Shown here: positions 1 through 8,188 of the stretch, in pieces | Position numbering within the stretch: position 1 is the first letter of the stretch | Layout: the number at the start of each line of letters is the position of its first letter | From: QYOJ01 sp964449285 | GTDB taxonomy: Bacteria; Bacteroidota; Bacteroidia; Bacteroidales; FEN-979 | DNA: 64,000 nucleotides | Assembly (NCBI GenBank): GCA_964449285.1 | Contig: CAYUZX010000001.1 | Location: 62,001 to 126,000 of the forward strand | Reading direction: 5' to 3' | Position numbers and translations under genes: made by a program | Notes under the pieces: model-generated | Databases searched by the model: none | What the model was told of the DNA's origin: nothing | The model's input: the letters and a program-made list of their open reading frames with translations, nothing else

Positions 1-1
1 A

Positions 2-325
2 ACCGATATTGTGCCAACTCTTTTAAGTTACATGGGTTATGACAAGGATTTCATCGCTTTTGGTTCCGATATGATGGATCGATCAGCAAAACATTTCTCT
101 GTACATTATGTTTCAGGGATATATACCTTAATAAAGGGGGGGTATGTCCTAGAGTTTAATGGTTCTGAAAGCCTCTCCCTATATGAAGTATTAGCTGACG
201 GGGCAAGCAAGGAGAATCTCATAAAAACTAATCCAGAAGCAGCAAAAGAGATGGAACAATTCATAAAAGCATATATTCAGCAATATAACAACCGGATGAT
301 TGAAAACCGGGTGTCATTACCATGA
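2..325 (+). CDS. LtaS-type sulfatase/phosphoglycerol transferase, C-terminal end (partial)
   Basis: Only the last 107 or so codons are in the window; the frame is open from base 2, so the gene starts upstream. The first visible residues (TDIVPTLLSYMGYDKDF, then a FGSDMM motif) match the end of the alkaline-phosphatase-like fold of LtaS-family sulfatases, where this segment follows the last metal ligands. Such proteins are membrane anchored with an extracytoplasmic catalytic domain and move phosphoglycerol or phosphoethanolamine groups onto envelope glycans or lipids. The catalytic Thr and metal sites are outside the window, so the substrate cannot be judged. The stop overlaps the next start by 4 bases (ATGA), suggesting coupling to the lipid kinase. 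Confidence 0.72.
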   Translation, partial: TDIVPTLLSYMGYDKDFIAFGSDMMDRSAKHFSVHYVSGIYTLIKGGYVLEFNGSESLSLYEVLADGASKENLIKTNPEAAKEMEQFIKAYIQQYNNRMIENRVSLP

Positions 326-1218
326 CGGATTCTTCGATATATCCTGATGAAAATATCGTTTTCATCGTTAATCCTGTTTCCGGAGCAGGCCGGCAGAAGA
401 GGATTAGGGAGGTGGTTGACCGATACCTTGACAAGTCAAAGTATAACTCAAAAGTTCTTTTTACAGAAGCCAGAGGCCATGCATCCACGCTAGCCAGACA
501 GGCTGTTGAACAAGGCGCCGCAGTTGTCGTAGCCGTTGGCGGTGACGGAACGGTAAATGAAGTTGGACAAGGGCTTGTTGAAAGCGACACAGCACTCGCC
601 ATCATCCCAACCGGTTCTGGCAATGGATTGGCACGACACCTGAAACTTCCGATGAATTTCAGGAAAGCAATCGAAATTATCAACCAGGGAAATCGGCAGA
701 AGATTGATACAGCAACATTAAATGGTTCTTTGTTTGTCAATGTTGCCGGGGTTGGATTCGATGCTCATGTCGCCCGTAAATTTGAACAAGCAGACAAGCG
801 TGGTTTTTTTTCCTATTTCTCCATTTCAACCGCGGCATACAGAAAATACAAACCCAAGAAATATACGATATCGATTGACGGGAAGGTGTTTAAGAGGAGA
901 GCATTGATGATAAGTTTTGCTAATTCGAGCCAGTTTGGGAATAATACAACAATTGCGCCAAAGGCATCTCTCGATGATGGGTTGATTGATGTTTGTATCC
1001 TTCGGAAACTCCCTTTTTGGAAAATCATACTCCTTTCTCCACTGGTATTTACTAAAAAATTTGATAAAACTCCATTTCTGGAGATCATCCAGGGCAAGGA
1101 GGTTATTGTTAAACGGAGAAAGGGTAAATATGTACACCTGGATGGAGATCCTGGAAAAGAGGGGAAAACCTTTACTATTCAAATTCATCCATTATCTTTG
1201 CAAGTAATTGTTCCATAA
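322..1218 (+). CDS. Diacylglycerol/lipid kinase family protein (YegS/BmrU-like)
   Basis: A 298-residue protein with the DAGK catalytic signature: NPVSGAG near residue 17, GGDGTVNEVG at 73-82 (nucleotide-binding loop) and TGSGNGLARH at 97-106. The length is normal for the YegS/DgkB family, which phosphorylates lipids such as diacylglycerol or phosphatidylglycerol at the cytoplasmic membrane face. The start overlaps the sulfatase-like gene stop (ATGA). LtaS-type enzymes that use phosphatidylglycerol release diacylglycerol, so a coupled lipid kinase could recycle it; that link is inference. The specific lipid cannot be read from the sequence. Confidence 0.85.
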   Translation: MTDSSIYPDENIVFIVNPVSGAGRQKRIREVVDRYLDKSKYNSKVLFTEARGHASTLARQAVEQGAAVVVAVGGDGTVNEVGQGLVESDTALAIIPTGSGNGLARHLKLPMNFRKAIEIINQGNRQKIDTATLNGSLFVNVAGVGFDAHVARKFEQADKRGFFSYFSISTAAYRKYKPKKYTISIDGKVFKRRALMISFANSSQFGNNTTIAPKASLDDGLIDVCILRKLPFWKIILLSPLVFTKKFDKTPFLEIIQGKEVIVKRRKGKYVHLDGDPGKEGKTFTIQIHPLSLQVIVP

Positions 1219-1228
1219 TGATAAAACT

Positions 1229-2488
1229 ATGACGGAAAAGGTTGCAATTACGTATGGTGAAAAGTTAAAAGATCTTCTACTGAGTTGGGGACTGAGCGAC
1301 ACTTGGGCTGGTTATATGGTTGATTTTTCAGCACTTTTTATAATTTTTCTCATTTCGGTTATCGTATACTACATCGCCAAGTATATCATCAACCGGGTTT
1401 TACAACGGTTGATTAAACGTTCAGTCAGCCAATGGGATGACCATCTCTACGAGCAGAAGGTATTTACACGACTGGCGTTGCTGATTCCGGCACTCCTGTT
1501 GAATGTGACCATTGATGCTTCCGTTACTTCTCATCCGATGGCAGTCAAATACATTCAATTGGGAATCAACCTCTATATCGCTTTTATTCTCATTCTTGTT
1601 GTGGTTTCGTTCCTTAATGCAGTACAGAGGATATACCAGGAGTTTGAGGTTTCTGACGCCAAACCCATCAAAGGTTATATTCAGATAGGAAAAATCATCA
1701 CGTTTGTCATCGGTGGGATTATCATAATCTCTCTTCTGGCAGGAAAATCCCCAGGTACTTTATTAACTGGACTCGGAGCCATGTCGGCAGTGATGATGTT
1801 GATCTTTAAGGACAGTATTCTCGGATTTGTTGCCGGGATTCAGCTTTCGGCAAACAAATCCATTCAAATTGGTGATTGGATCTCAGCTCCAAAGTTCAAC
1901 GCTGATGGAACTGTATTTGATATCGCATTGGTAACGGTCAAAGTAAGAAACTTTGATAACTCCGTAAGTCTGCTGCCTACCTATGCATTGATCACCGATT
2001 CTTTTATAAACTGGCGTAGCTTTGATGACGCAGGGGGGCGACGAATGAAGCGCTCCTTTCTTGTGGATGTGAGGACGATTGAGGCAGTTAGTGAGGGGTT
2101 TAGTGAGGAGCTTCGTATGAAGGGCTTCGCAGTCGATTTTTGGTTTCCGAAAGATAAAGAGTTGACCAACCTGGGCGTTTTTCGTCGATATCTGGCCTAT
2201 TATCTACGGAATCAGCCTGTTATCAATCAGGAAGCAACGTTGATGATCCGACTTTTACAGCCCACGGAAAACGGCCTCCCGGTTGAGGTTTATGCATTTT
2301 ATAACTCTCCTGATTGGGTCCCTTTCGAAGACTTCCAGGCAGATTTTTTTGAACACATTTATGATACGCTGCCCGATTTTGGGTTGAAAGCATTTCAGCG
2401 AATCAGCAATGTATTGCCTGATCTTGAACCTCAGACTACACCTCCAATTTCACCTTCAACGCCTTCAGCTATTTCTCCAAGACAGTAA
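1229..2488 (+). CDS. Mechanosensitive ion channel family protein (MscS/YbdG-like)
   Basis: About 419 residues. An N-terminal set of hydrophobic helices (first near residues 25-45) is followed by the MscS pore and beta domain: KDSILGFVAGIQL, then a QIGDWI segment and GTVFDIALVTVKVRNFDN, which is the conserved MscS beta-domain pattern. The size and long C-terminal soluble part resemble the YbdG/MscM subgroup, which opens under membrane tension and protects against hypo-osmotic shock. The reading frame extends to a TTG at 1208 inside the lipid kinase gene, but ATG 1229 (MTEKVAITYG) is the better start. The Pro/Ser/Thr-rich tail (about the last 15 residues) is low complexity. Confidence 0.87.
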   Translation: MTEKVAITYGEKLKDLLLSWGLSDTWAGYMVDFSALFIIFLISVIVYYIAKYIINRVLQRLIKRSVSQWDDHLYEQKVFTRLALLIPALLLNVTIDASVTSHPMAVKYIQLGINLYIAFILILVVVSFLNAVQRIYQEFEVSDAKPIKGYIQIGKIITFVIGGIIIISLLAGKSPGTLLTGLGAMSAVMMLIFKDSILGFVAGIQLSANKSIQIGDWISAPKFNADGTVFDIALVTVKVRNFDNSVSLLPTYALITDSFINWRSFDDAGGRRMKRSFLVDVRTIEAVSEGFSEELRMKGFAVDFWFPKDKELTNLGVFRRYLAYYLRNQPVINQEATLMIRLLQPTENGLPVEVYAFYNSPDWVPFEDFQADFFEHIYDTLPDFGLKAFQRISNVLPDLEPQTTPPISPSTPSAISPRQ

Positions 2489-2491
2489 GCC

Positions 2492-3670
2492 ATGAACAAA
2501 CACCGTTCCAGAAAATGTCACAAGCTGATTTTGAGCTCAATTGTTGTCTTTGTCGGGATAACTTGTTTAGTCAGCACCCTTCAGGCGCAAAGCGATACGC
2601 TGACTCCAGGACAGCAAAGCAAGTTTCATCGATTACTTAATAACTTTGATGCGAGTTTATATGTTGATGCATATTATGCGTTTGTTCTTGATGATCCGGC
2701 AGGAGATACCTCCAACCTGATGGAGTTCTCATCAAACTGCCCTTTTGCTGATGAATTCAGGCTCAATGTGGCCAGTATCTGGCTGGAATATGATTCAAAA
2801 AATATTCGCGGGAAGCTTTTAATACAGTTTGGAGATGTTCCCAATCTTCGGTCAACGCCTGCAGAACAGTTCATCAAGTATATGAAGGAGGCTCATTTCG
2901 GATTTCGTGCCTATAAAACGCTGTGGGTCGATATCGGTTACCTTCCAAATCCCATCGGATATGAATCCTCTTATCCAATCAAGAATCAGATCAGTACAGT
3001 AACAGTTGGAGGTTATTTTGAAACAGGAAATTTCCTTGGGGTTAAGGTGTCAGGACAATTGACTCCATCTATTTATGCGGGCATTTACGTGGGGAATCAA
3101 TATACACTTGCTTATGGCAAGAACAAACGCATTTACGGTGGAGCGACCTTTCTGTATACCTACAAAAATATCTTTTCGGTGAATTATAACAATATGCTGG
3201 GAAATGCATCCATTGTCACCTCTGAATCAAACCATTTTTATTTATACAACAATCTCATTTTAACAGTAAATCCTATAAAAAACTTACTCTTGGTCGGCCA
3301 GGCTGATTTTGGTTTTTATGGAAACGCGCAAAAGCCTCCCGACACAACTAAAACAGCATCGGGTATATCGGGTTTCATTCAGGCTACCTACCGTTTTACA
3401 AAATGGTTTGCGACAAGCATACGCGGAGAATATATGAACGATCCGGATGGTTCAGTCACATCTCTCTACGCTTATGATGGAAAACTCAGGGGTTTACTAA
3501 CATATGGGTGCACAGTTGGAGTAGAATTCAATCCGGTGAAAAATTCGTATCTCCGTGCTGAGTACAATTATCTTTCAGCAGATAAAGGCAATAACATTTT
3601 TAACAGCATGCTAACTGATAATCGTCATTCTATCACGTTTACGGCGGGTTTGAGGTTTGGCGCCTTCTAA
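2492..3670 (+). CDS. Outer-membrane beta-barrel porin
   Basis: A 392-residue exported protein. The first 33 residues form a signal peptide (basic start, hydrophobic core, cleavage near LQAQS). The rest is rich in alternating aromatic and polar strands (for example YLPNPIGYES, ISGFIQATYRFTKWFATSIRGEY) and ends SITFTAGLRFGAF, with a C-terminal Phe, the typical last strand and BAM-recognition end of an outer-membrane barrel. It resembles the putative OmpL/BBP2-type porins of Bacteroidota, which allow small-solute diffusion. It starts 3 bases after the channel gene, so the two are probably co-transcribed. Substrate specificity is unknown. The predicted argF promoter begins inside its last codons. 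Confidence 0.78.
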   Translation: MNKHRSRKCHKLILSSIVVFVGITCLVSTLQAQSDTLTPGQQSKFHRLLNNFDASLYVDAYYAFVLDDPAGDTSNLMEFSSNCPFADEFRLNVASIWLEYDSKNIRGKLLIQFGDVPNLRSTPAEQFIKYMKEAHFGFRAYKTLWVDIGYLPNPIGYESSYPIKNQISTVTVGGYFETGNFLGVKVSGQLTPSIYAGIYVGNQYTLAYGKNKRIYGGATFLYTYKNIFSVNYNNMLGNASIVTSESNHFYLYNNLILTVNPIKNLLLVGQADFGFYGNAQKPPDTTKTASGISGFIQATYRFTKWFATSIRGEYMNDPDGSVTSLYAYDGKLRGLLTYGCTVGVEFNPVKNSYLRAEYNYLSADKGNNIFNSMLTDNRHSITFTAGLRFGAF

Positions 3671-3686
3671 TAATATCATACATTTG
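3656..3686 (+). promoter_or_regulatory. Predicted sigma-ABfr promoter for argF
   Basis: TTTG at 3656-3659, a 19-base spacer, then TACATTTG at 3679-3686. This is an exact match to the Bacteroidota housekeeping promoter pattern TTTG-N19/21-TAnnTTTG. The -33 element lies in the last codons of the porin gene. The expected transcription start is about 3690-3694, which is exactly where the GTGAGAY tandem array begins. Confidence 0.7.
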
Positions 3687-3690
3687 CACG

Positions 3691-3746
3691 GTGAGACGTG
3701 AGATGTGAGACGTGAGATGTGAGATGTGAGACGTGAGACGTGAGAC
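3691..3746 (+). repeat. Heptad tandem repeat (GTGAGAY)x8
   Basis: Eight head-to-tail 7-bp units without gap: C, T, C, T, T, C, C, C at the last position of GTGAGAY. They fill 56 bp of the predicted argF 5' leader. A second, unrelated heptad array follows at 3764. Confidence 0.95.
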
Positions 3747-3763
3747 GGTGAATATATATAATT

Positions 3764-3784
3764 GATAATTTGTAATTTGTAATT
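3764..3784 (+). repeat. Heptad tandem repeat (TGTAATT)x3
   Basis: GATAATT, TGTAATT, TGTAATT in tandem just before the argF start codon. It is a second, AT-rich heptad array in the same leader as the GTGAGAY array. A related ATTYGTA array occurs at 24415 and 55430. Confidence 0.85.
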
Positions 3785-3793
3785 TAAAAAAGT

Positions 3794-4795
3794 ATGCCTT
3801 TTAATCTGAGAAACCGGAATTTTTTAAAGTTGCTGGACTTCACTCCCCAGGAGATAAAATTTTTGCTCGATCTTTCGCTGGATCTGAAAAAAGCAAAATA
3901 TGCAGGTGTCGAGCAACAAAAACTGAAGGGAAAAAATATTGCACTGATATTTGAGAAGGCCTCCACACGCACTCGTTGTGCATTTGAGGCGGCTGCTTAT
4001 GATCAGGGAGCACAGGTTACCTATCTTGGCCCCGAAGGCTCGCACATTGGCAAGAAAGAAACCATGAAGGATACTGCAAGGGTGCTGGGACGGATGTATG
4101 ATGGTATTGAGTACCGCGGATTTGGACAGGAGATTGTTGAAGAGCTGGCTGCTTATGCAGGGGTTCCGGTATGGAACGGACTTACCAATGAGTTTCACCC
4201 TACACAGATCCTGGCAGATTTTCTGACCATGATAGAGCACTCAGACAAGCCTCTTCATAACATTTCATTTGTTTATTGCGGGGATGCCCGGAATAATATG
4301 GGAAACTCCCTGATGGTAGGTGCAGCCCAGATGGGAATGGATTTTCGAGCTTTTGCACCAAAGAAATACTGGCCCAACGAGCAACTTGTTGAGCGTTGCC
4401 AGACCATTGCCATAGAGACAGGTGGAAAGATCACCCTAACAGAAAACATTGACGAAGCGGTAAAAAGTGTGGATTTTGTCTACGCCGACGTTTGGCTATC
4501 CATGGGTGAAGCAAAAGAGTTGTGGGATGAGCGGATCAAAGAGATGTTGCCTTATCAGGTAAACAAATCGATGATGGAAAAGACAGGTAACCCGAAGGTG
4601 AAGTTCATGCATTGCCTCCCCGCTTTTCATAATAAGGATACAGAAGTGGGTTGTGAGGTTTATACAAAGTACAATCTCGATGGTCTGGAAGTCACGGAAG
4701 AGGTATTTGAATCAACTGCATCCATCGTATTTGATGAAGCTGAAAACAGGTTGCATACGATCAAGGCTGTGATGGTGGCAACGCTGGGAACTTAA
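3794..4795 (+). CDS. argF: Ornithine carbamoyltransferase
   Basis: A 333-residue cytosolic enzyme that makes citrulline from ornithine and carbamoyl phosphate (arginine synthesis or, in reverse, arginine fermentation). Visible motifs are STRTR at 57-61 (carbamoyl-phosphate binding), FHPTQ at 134-138, the SMGEA loop and HCLPAF at 273-278 with the catalytic Cys. STRTR and HCLPAF fit a true ornithine enzyme rather than the acetylornithine/succinylornithine variant often found in Bacteroidota. The size resembles the E. coli ArgF/ArcB type. No other arginine gene is nearby, so anabolic versus catabolic use cannot be decided. The leader carries heptad repeats. The stop overlaps ftsE convergently at a TTAA shared by both TAA codons. 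Confidence 0.93.
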   Translation: MPFNLRNRNFLKLLDFTPQEIKFLLDLSLDLKKAKYAGVEQQKLKGKNIALIFEKASTRTRCAFEAAAYDQGAQVTYLGPEGSHIGKKETMKDTARVLGRMYDGIEYRGFGQEIVEELAAYAGVPVWNGLTNEFHPTQILADFLTMIEHSDKPLHNISFVYCGDARNNMGNSLMVGAAQMGMDFRAFAPKKYWPNEQLVERCQTIAIETGGKITLTENIDEAVKSVDFVYADVWLSMGEAKELWDERIKEMLPYQVNKSMMEKTGNPKVKFMHCLPAFHNKDTEVGCEVYTKYNLDGLEVTEEVFESTASIVFDEAENRLHTIKAVMVATLGT

Positions 4796-5466
4796 TTTAC
4801 AGGGATCACCTTCCCATATTCGCATTTCAGCGTACGGGAGGGATACTTTTCAAACATTGCGTAATTGTGTGTTGCCATCAGGACGGCCCGTCCTGTTTTA
4901 GAGATATCCATCAACAGGCTTATTATCCCTTCAGAACTTTCGGGATCAAGATTTCCGGTTGGCTCATCCGCCAGAATGATTTCAGGGTCATTTACAAGAG
5001 CTCTTGCAATTGCAACACGTTGTTGCTCACCCCCTGATAGTTGATGAGGCAGTTTATTCCCCTTGGTCTGAAGTCCCACTTTTGCCAGTACTTCCTGGAG
5101 ACGCTTGGTCATCAGAAGAGAATCTTTCCAGCCGGTGGAGTGCATGACGAACTGAAGATTTTCATTGATTGAACGATCCATCAGAAGCTGGAAATCCTGA
5201 AAGACAATGCCCAATTTACGCCTGAGGTATGGGATCTCCTGCCTGCGAATTTTTCTCAGATCATAACCTGCTACACCGGCAGTCCCCACACGAACGGGCA
5301 ACTCAGCATACAGGGTTTTCATCAAACTACTCTTACCTGTGCCAGTCCGTCCGATGAGATAGACAAACTCTCCCCTGCTTATTGTCAGAGAAACATTGGC
5401 AAGGATCAGGTTTTCATTCTGATAGACAGATACTTTATCCAGAATTATGATCAGGTCTCCAGGCAT
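4792..5466 (-). CDS. ftsE: FtsE-like cell-division ABC ATPase
   Basis: A 224-residue ABC ATPase: Walker A GRTGTGKSS at 39-47, signature LSGGEQQRVAIARAL from 143, Walker B ILADEPT ending at 170 and switch His in MATHNYA. The order and the PHQLSGGEQQR segment are FtsE-like. FtsE pairs with the permease FtsX and activates peptidoglycan hydrolases at the division site. No ftsX is adjacent; unlinked ftsE occurs in Bacteroidota, and the LolC/E-type permease at 17.6 kb is a different family member. The last codon region overlaps argF tail to tail. A good promoter lies at 5487-5517. LolD-type transport is the alternative. Confidence 0.8.
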   Translation of the reverse strand: MPGDLIIILDKVSVYQNENLILANVSLTISRGEFVYLIGRTGTGKSSLMKTLYAELPVRVGTAGVAGYDLRKIRRQEIPYLRRKLGIVFQDFQLLMDRSINENLQFVMHSTGWKDSLLMTKRLQEVLAKVGLQTKGNKLPHQLSGGEQQRVAIARALVNDPEIILADEPTGNLDPESSEGIISLLMDISKTGRAVLMATHNYAMFEKYPSRTLKCEYGKVIPVN

Positions 5467-5486
5467 GTTGAAGGAATTTTATTTTA

Positions 5487-5517
5487 CAAATGTAGACAAC
5501 ACAGCTTATACTTCAAG
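5487..5517 (-). promoter_or_regulatory. Predicted promoter for ftsE
   Basis: On the minus strand, TACATTTG (5487-5494) is preceded by CTTG (5514-5517) with a 19-base spacer. This fits TAnnTTTG fully and the -33 TTTG in three of four bases. The -33 box lies in the end of the 67-residue gene upstream, so ftsE can be transcribed independently of the rmuC operon. Confidence 0.6.
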
Positions 5518-5709
5518 TTTCTGGATCTTTCCGTAGGGTAATTTTTTTGCCAGATCAATGATTTGATCTTGTTTGTCGATCAGCCGGCATCGGTTCAGCG
5601 CCCGTCTTGGATTGTTAATCCTGAAATAGGCGATCAGGGTAAAATCGTCATCCCTGATCTGAATGAAATCGGGGATTTTTGAAGTTCCTTGTATTTTAAC
5701 GATGTACAT
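5506..5709 (-). CDS. Small conserved-looking hypothetical protein (67 aa)
   Basis: A 67-residue soluble protein with no signal peptide and a predicted beta-rich N-terminus (MYIVKIQGTSKIPDFIQIRD). It is probably a small alpha/beta domain. I do not recognise its function. It overlaps the end of the preceding broken glycosyltransferase gene at TAATG, so it was probably translated by coupling to that gene. Being the last gene of the rmuC - rlmB transcription unit suggests a house-keeping association rather than a mobile gene. Confidence 0.6.
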   Translation of the reverse strand: MYIVKIQGTSKIPDFIQIRDDDFTLIAYFRINNPRRALNRCRLIDKQDQIIDLAKKLPYGKIQKLEV

Positions 5710-7444
5710 TAGTCAGATCTTTCTTGATGAATTTCGTAGGGGCAAGATAGTAAAATTCCTTCAATTCTCTTGAATTCCGGAAGATCCTCAAGGGACATGA
5801 AATCTACCTGGAAGTTATCAATATATAGCGGAGCGCTCTTCATGGGATGGAAAAAGTAGAGTTTCATCCGTAGTTGTTCAGGCATCCCTGATGGCAGATA
5901 AAATGCGCATTGTACAGGGGTCCAGCGATTTTTCCTGACATATGACTCCAGATAGAAGGCCTTGTAACAGGAGAAATCATCCGGTCCCGTCAGATGCCAT
6001 ACAAGACTGGATTCGGTTCTTCTGTCTGTCGACCAAACCCTGGCTGATACCTTTACGATCCTGGTATGGGTTTTAAAGAGGGGAAATGGATCAAGTTCAA
6101 TCCCAATGCCGTAAGGATGTTCATCCTCGATGCAGGAGACATGGTTCTCAGAGCTATCCGGAAATGGTTTGAATGTATCCTCATTTCTCCATCCGTTTCC
6201 CCATCCCTGCATTGCTTCCATATCATGATTGAAGGTCTTTTCGCTGACGATTCCTTCTCCCGACAGGTAAACCCGTGCTTTGGGATTTATGGAGAAAAAT
6301 GAGTCCCGGAAGATTTCTTTGGTAATCGTTGTCACAGGGAATATCCATTTCGTAAACTGATAAAACTGGAAGATGTTAAAAAGGATAAGCACTGATATCA
6401 TGATACTGCAGGTAATCCTCCATGCCTTTGAAGAGTGGATTTGGAACAGGTATAGCAGAAGGATGGCTACAACCGCATAAAAATCAATGAAGACCCTTTG
6501 TCCGCATTTACTGGCGTAATACCACATCCACCAGGAAGAGAGGATATAAATAATAAGGACAAGAAAGGCGAGCAGGGAATAAAACCGGGTTTAATTTATT
6601 CTGTATAATCCAGCGAAGCCGGCCATGGATAGAAATGCCAGCGGTGTATAGACAAACCATCCTCTATTGTAACTGAACAGGATACTAAAAAAATGGGGAT
6701 CAAGAAACTGCATCTTTTCATTCCCATAGGAATAGATCCAGAGTTTTCCGGACTGAATGTAATAGAAAAGGGGTTGAATACAAACGATTAACGTGAAGAC
6801 CAGTAGGACAAGGATGAGCCACCCCTTTTTTCGGACAATGAAGATGAAGGTACTCTTCAGCTCTCGGTAGCTCCCTGAAATAAAAGGGAGAAGGATCAGA
6901 ATCAGACCATTGGTTGGCCTGATGAGCAGGATCAGGCTATAGATAGAGGTAAGGGCAAGCAACCAATGTAGTTTCCTGGTTTCGAAGAAATGGTATCCGG
7001 TCCAGAGAAAAAAGGTGATTAATGCAAATGAATAAATGTGAGTCATTGATGGCTCGATCACTGCATAAAAGATGATATTGGTGCCCAGCGCAATCGAAAA
7101 GGTAATCAGTGATGCAGTATTTATGGATGCTCCAAGTTTACGAAGCAGGTTGAACAGGACCCGACACCCTGCCCAAAGATAGAAGAGTGTTGAGAATGCA
7201 ATCGCGTACTGGTAGACCAGGCTATATCCGTCGGCTGGAAGCCCGGTGATCAGGGCGATGAGATGTGCCAACAGAAAAAAAGGCAACCAGATTACGGCAA
7301 GCCCCGTGAAGGTCTTGTTCACAATCCCGCCGTCGATATTCATATAACCCTGTCCCACGTTTGACCAGGATGGTTGAACCCGAAAAAGAGGAGAATGTAG
7401 ATGACAAGGATACATTCAGGGGTGAGCAGAAAGAGACGTTTCAT
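5709..7444 (-). pseudogene. Broken multi-spanning membrane glycosyltransferase-like gene
   Basis: Three pieces of one polytopic membrane protein lie in order. From ATG 7444 the frame reads MKRLFLLTPECILVIYILLF and ends at TGA 7340-7342. A different frame then carries about 260 residues of membrane helices (DGGIVNK, WLPFFLLAHLIALITGLPAD, a RPTNGL loop, YNRGWFVYTPL) and stops at TAA 6591-6593. The same frame continues through RFYSLLAFLVLI, SSWWMWYYASKCGQR and FIDFY to 5709. The WW..YY..GQR..IDFY block is typical of Bacteroidota PMT/GT39-like membrane proteins and normally follows the YNRGWFVYTP block directly. The gene therefore has an in-frame stop plus an N-terminal frameshift, perhaps with a small deletion. 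A sequencing error is possible but would need two events. The C-terminal soluble part (about 180 residues) looks intact. Confidence 0.75.
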
Positions 7445-7450
7445 AGAACA

Positions 7451-8188
7451 CTAAAGATTCCGTTGCCGGTTTATCTCAAAAAGGAAGATCCCTGATGCGA
7501 CCGAGACGTTGAGTGATTCAATCTCTCCTGCAAGGGGGATCATGATGTGTTCGTCACACAGACACAACAGTTCTTCGGAGATGCCCTTTCCTTCGGATCC
7601 CATAATTAAGAGAAGCGGACTCATAAACTCGACCGACGTATAACTCCGACTCCCTTTTTCGGTGGCTGCCATCACTTGCAACCCACTATCTTTCATCAGA
7701 CTGACAGTCTCTTTCGCGTTCGCTGTGCGGCACACCGGTATTTTATAGAGAGCTCCGGCTGATGTTTTTATTGCTTCTGAATTGATCAGTGCAGAGCCTT
7801 TCAACGGTACGACGATGGCGTCGACACCTGCGCATTCAGCTGTGCGTGCAATGGCCCCCATATTTCTGACATCGGTGATGCCATCAAGGAGCAGGATGAG
7901 GGGCACTTTACCACGTTCATAGAGGAGAGGCAGGATATCTTCGATCTTCTGGTAGGATATGTCAGTAACATAGGCAATCACCCCCTGGTGGTTCTGTTTG
8001 GAAAGGCGGTTCAACTTCTCAACCGGTACGAATTGAAAGGGAATGTCAAGCTCGCGGATCAGGTTGAAAAGTTCGCGAAAGGATTCTCCCCGGAGGTTTT
8101 TCTGGAGTAAAACCCGTTCCATCTCTTTGCCCGATTTGATTGCTTCGATAACCGGATGCATTCCGAAAATAAAATTTTCTTTTTTCAT
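7451..8188 (-). CDS. rlmB: 23S rRNA (guanosine-2'-O-)-methyltransferase, RlmB/TrmH family
   Basis: A 245-residue SPOUT-fold methyltransferase. An N-terminal substrate-binding domain (FIFGMHPVIEAIKSG) precedes the knotted SAM domain with the family motifs DGITDVRNMGAIARTAE, LIMGSEGKGISEEL and IPLAGEIESLNVSVASGI. RlmB methylates the ribose of a conserved guanosine in the 23S rRNA peptidyl-transferase region (G2251 in E. coli); TrmH-family relatives act on tRNA. Length and motif order suit RlmB. The start overlaps the rmuC stop by 4 bases, so the two are translationally coupled. Confidence 0.9.
   Translation of the reverse strand: MKKENFIFGMHPVIEAIKSGKEMERVLLQKNLRGESFRELFNLIRELDIPFQFVPVEKLNRLSKQNHQGVIAYVTDISYQKIEDILPLLYERGKVPLILLLDGITDVRNMGAIARTAECAGVDAIVVPLKGSALINSEAIKTSAGALYKIPVCRTANAKETVSLMKDSGLQVMAATEKGSRSYTSVEFMSPLLLIMGSEGKGISEELLCLCDEHIMIPLAGEIESLNVSVASGIFLFEINRQRNL

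Noticed and set aside
1208..1228. TTG 1208 as MscS start
   Set aside because: It would overlap the lipid kinase gene; ATG 1229 gives a normal N-terminus.
3691..3746. GTGAGAY array as a CRISPR
   Set aside because: Units are 7 bp with no spacers, and no cas genes are in the window.
4792..5466. FtsE as the ATPase partner of the 17.6-kb LolC/E permease
   Set aside because: The PHQLSGGEQQR context is FtsE-like and the genes are 12 kb apart; I cannot exclude it but have no support.
6591..7415. Two separate membrane protein genes instead of one broken gene
   Set aside because: Both pieces are in the same frame and meet at a normally continuous conserved block; the second has no start signal of its own.
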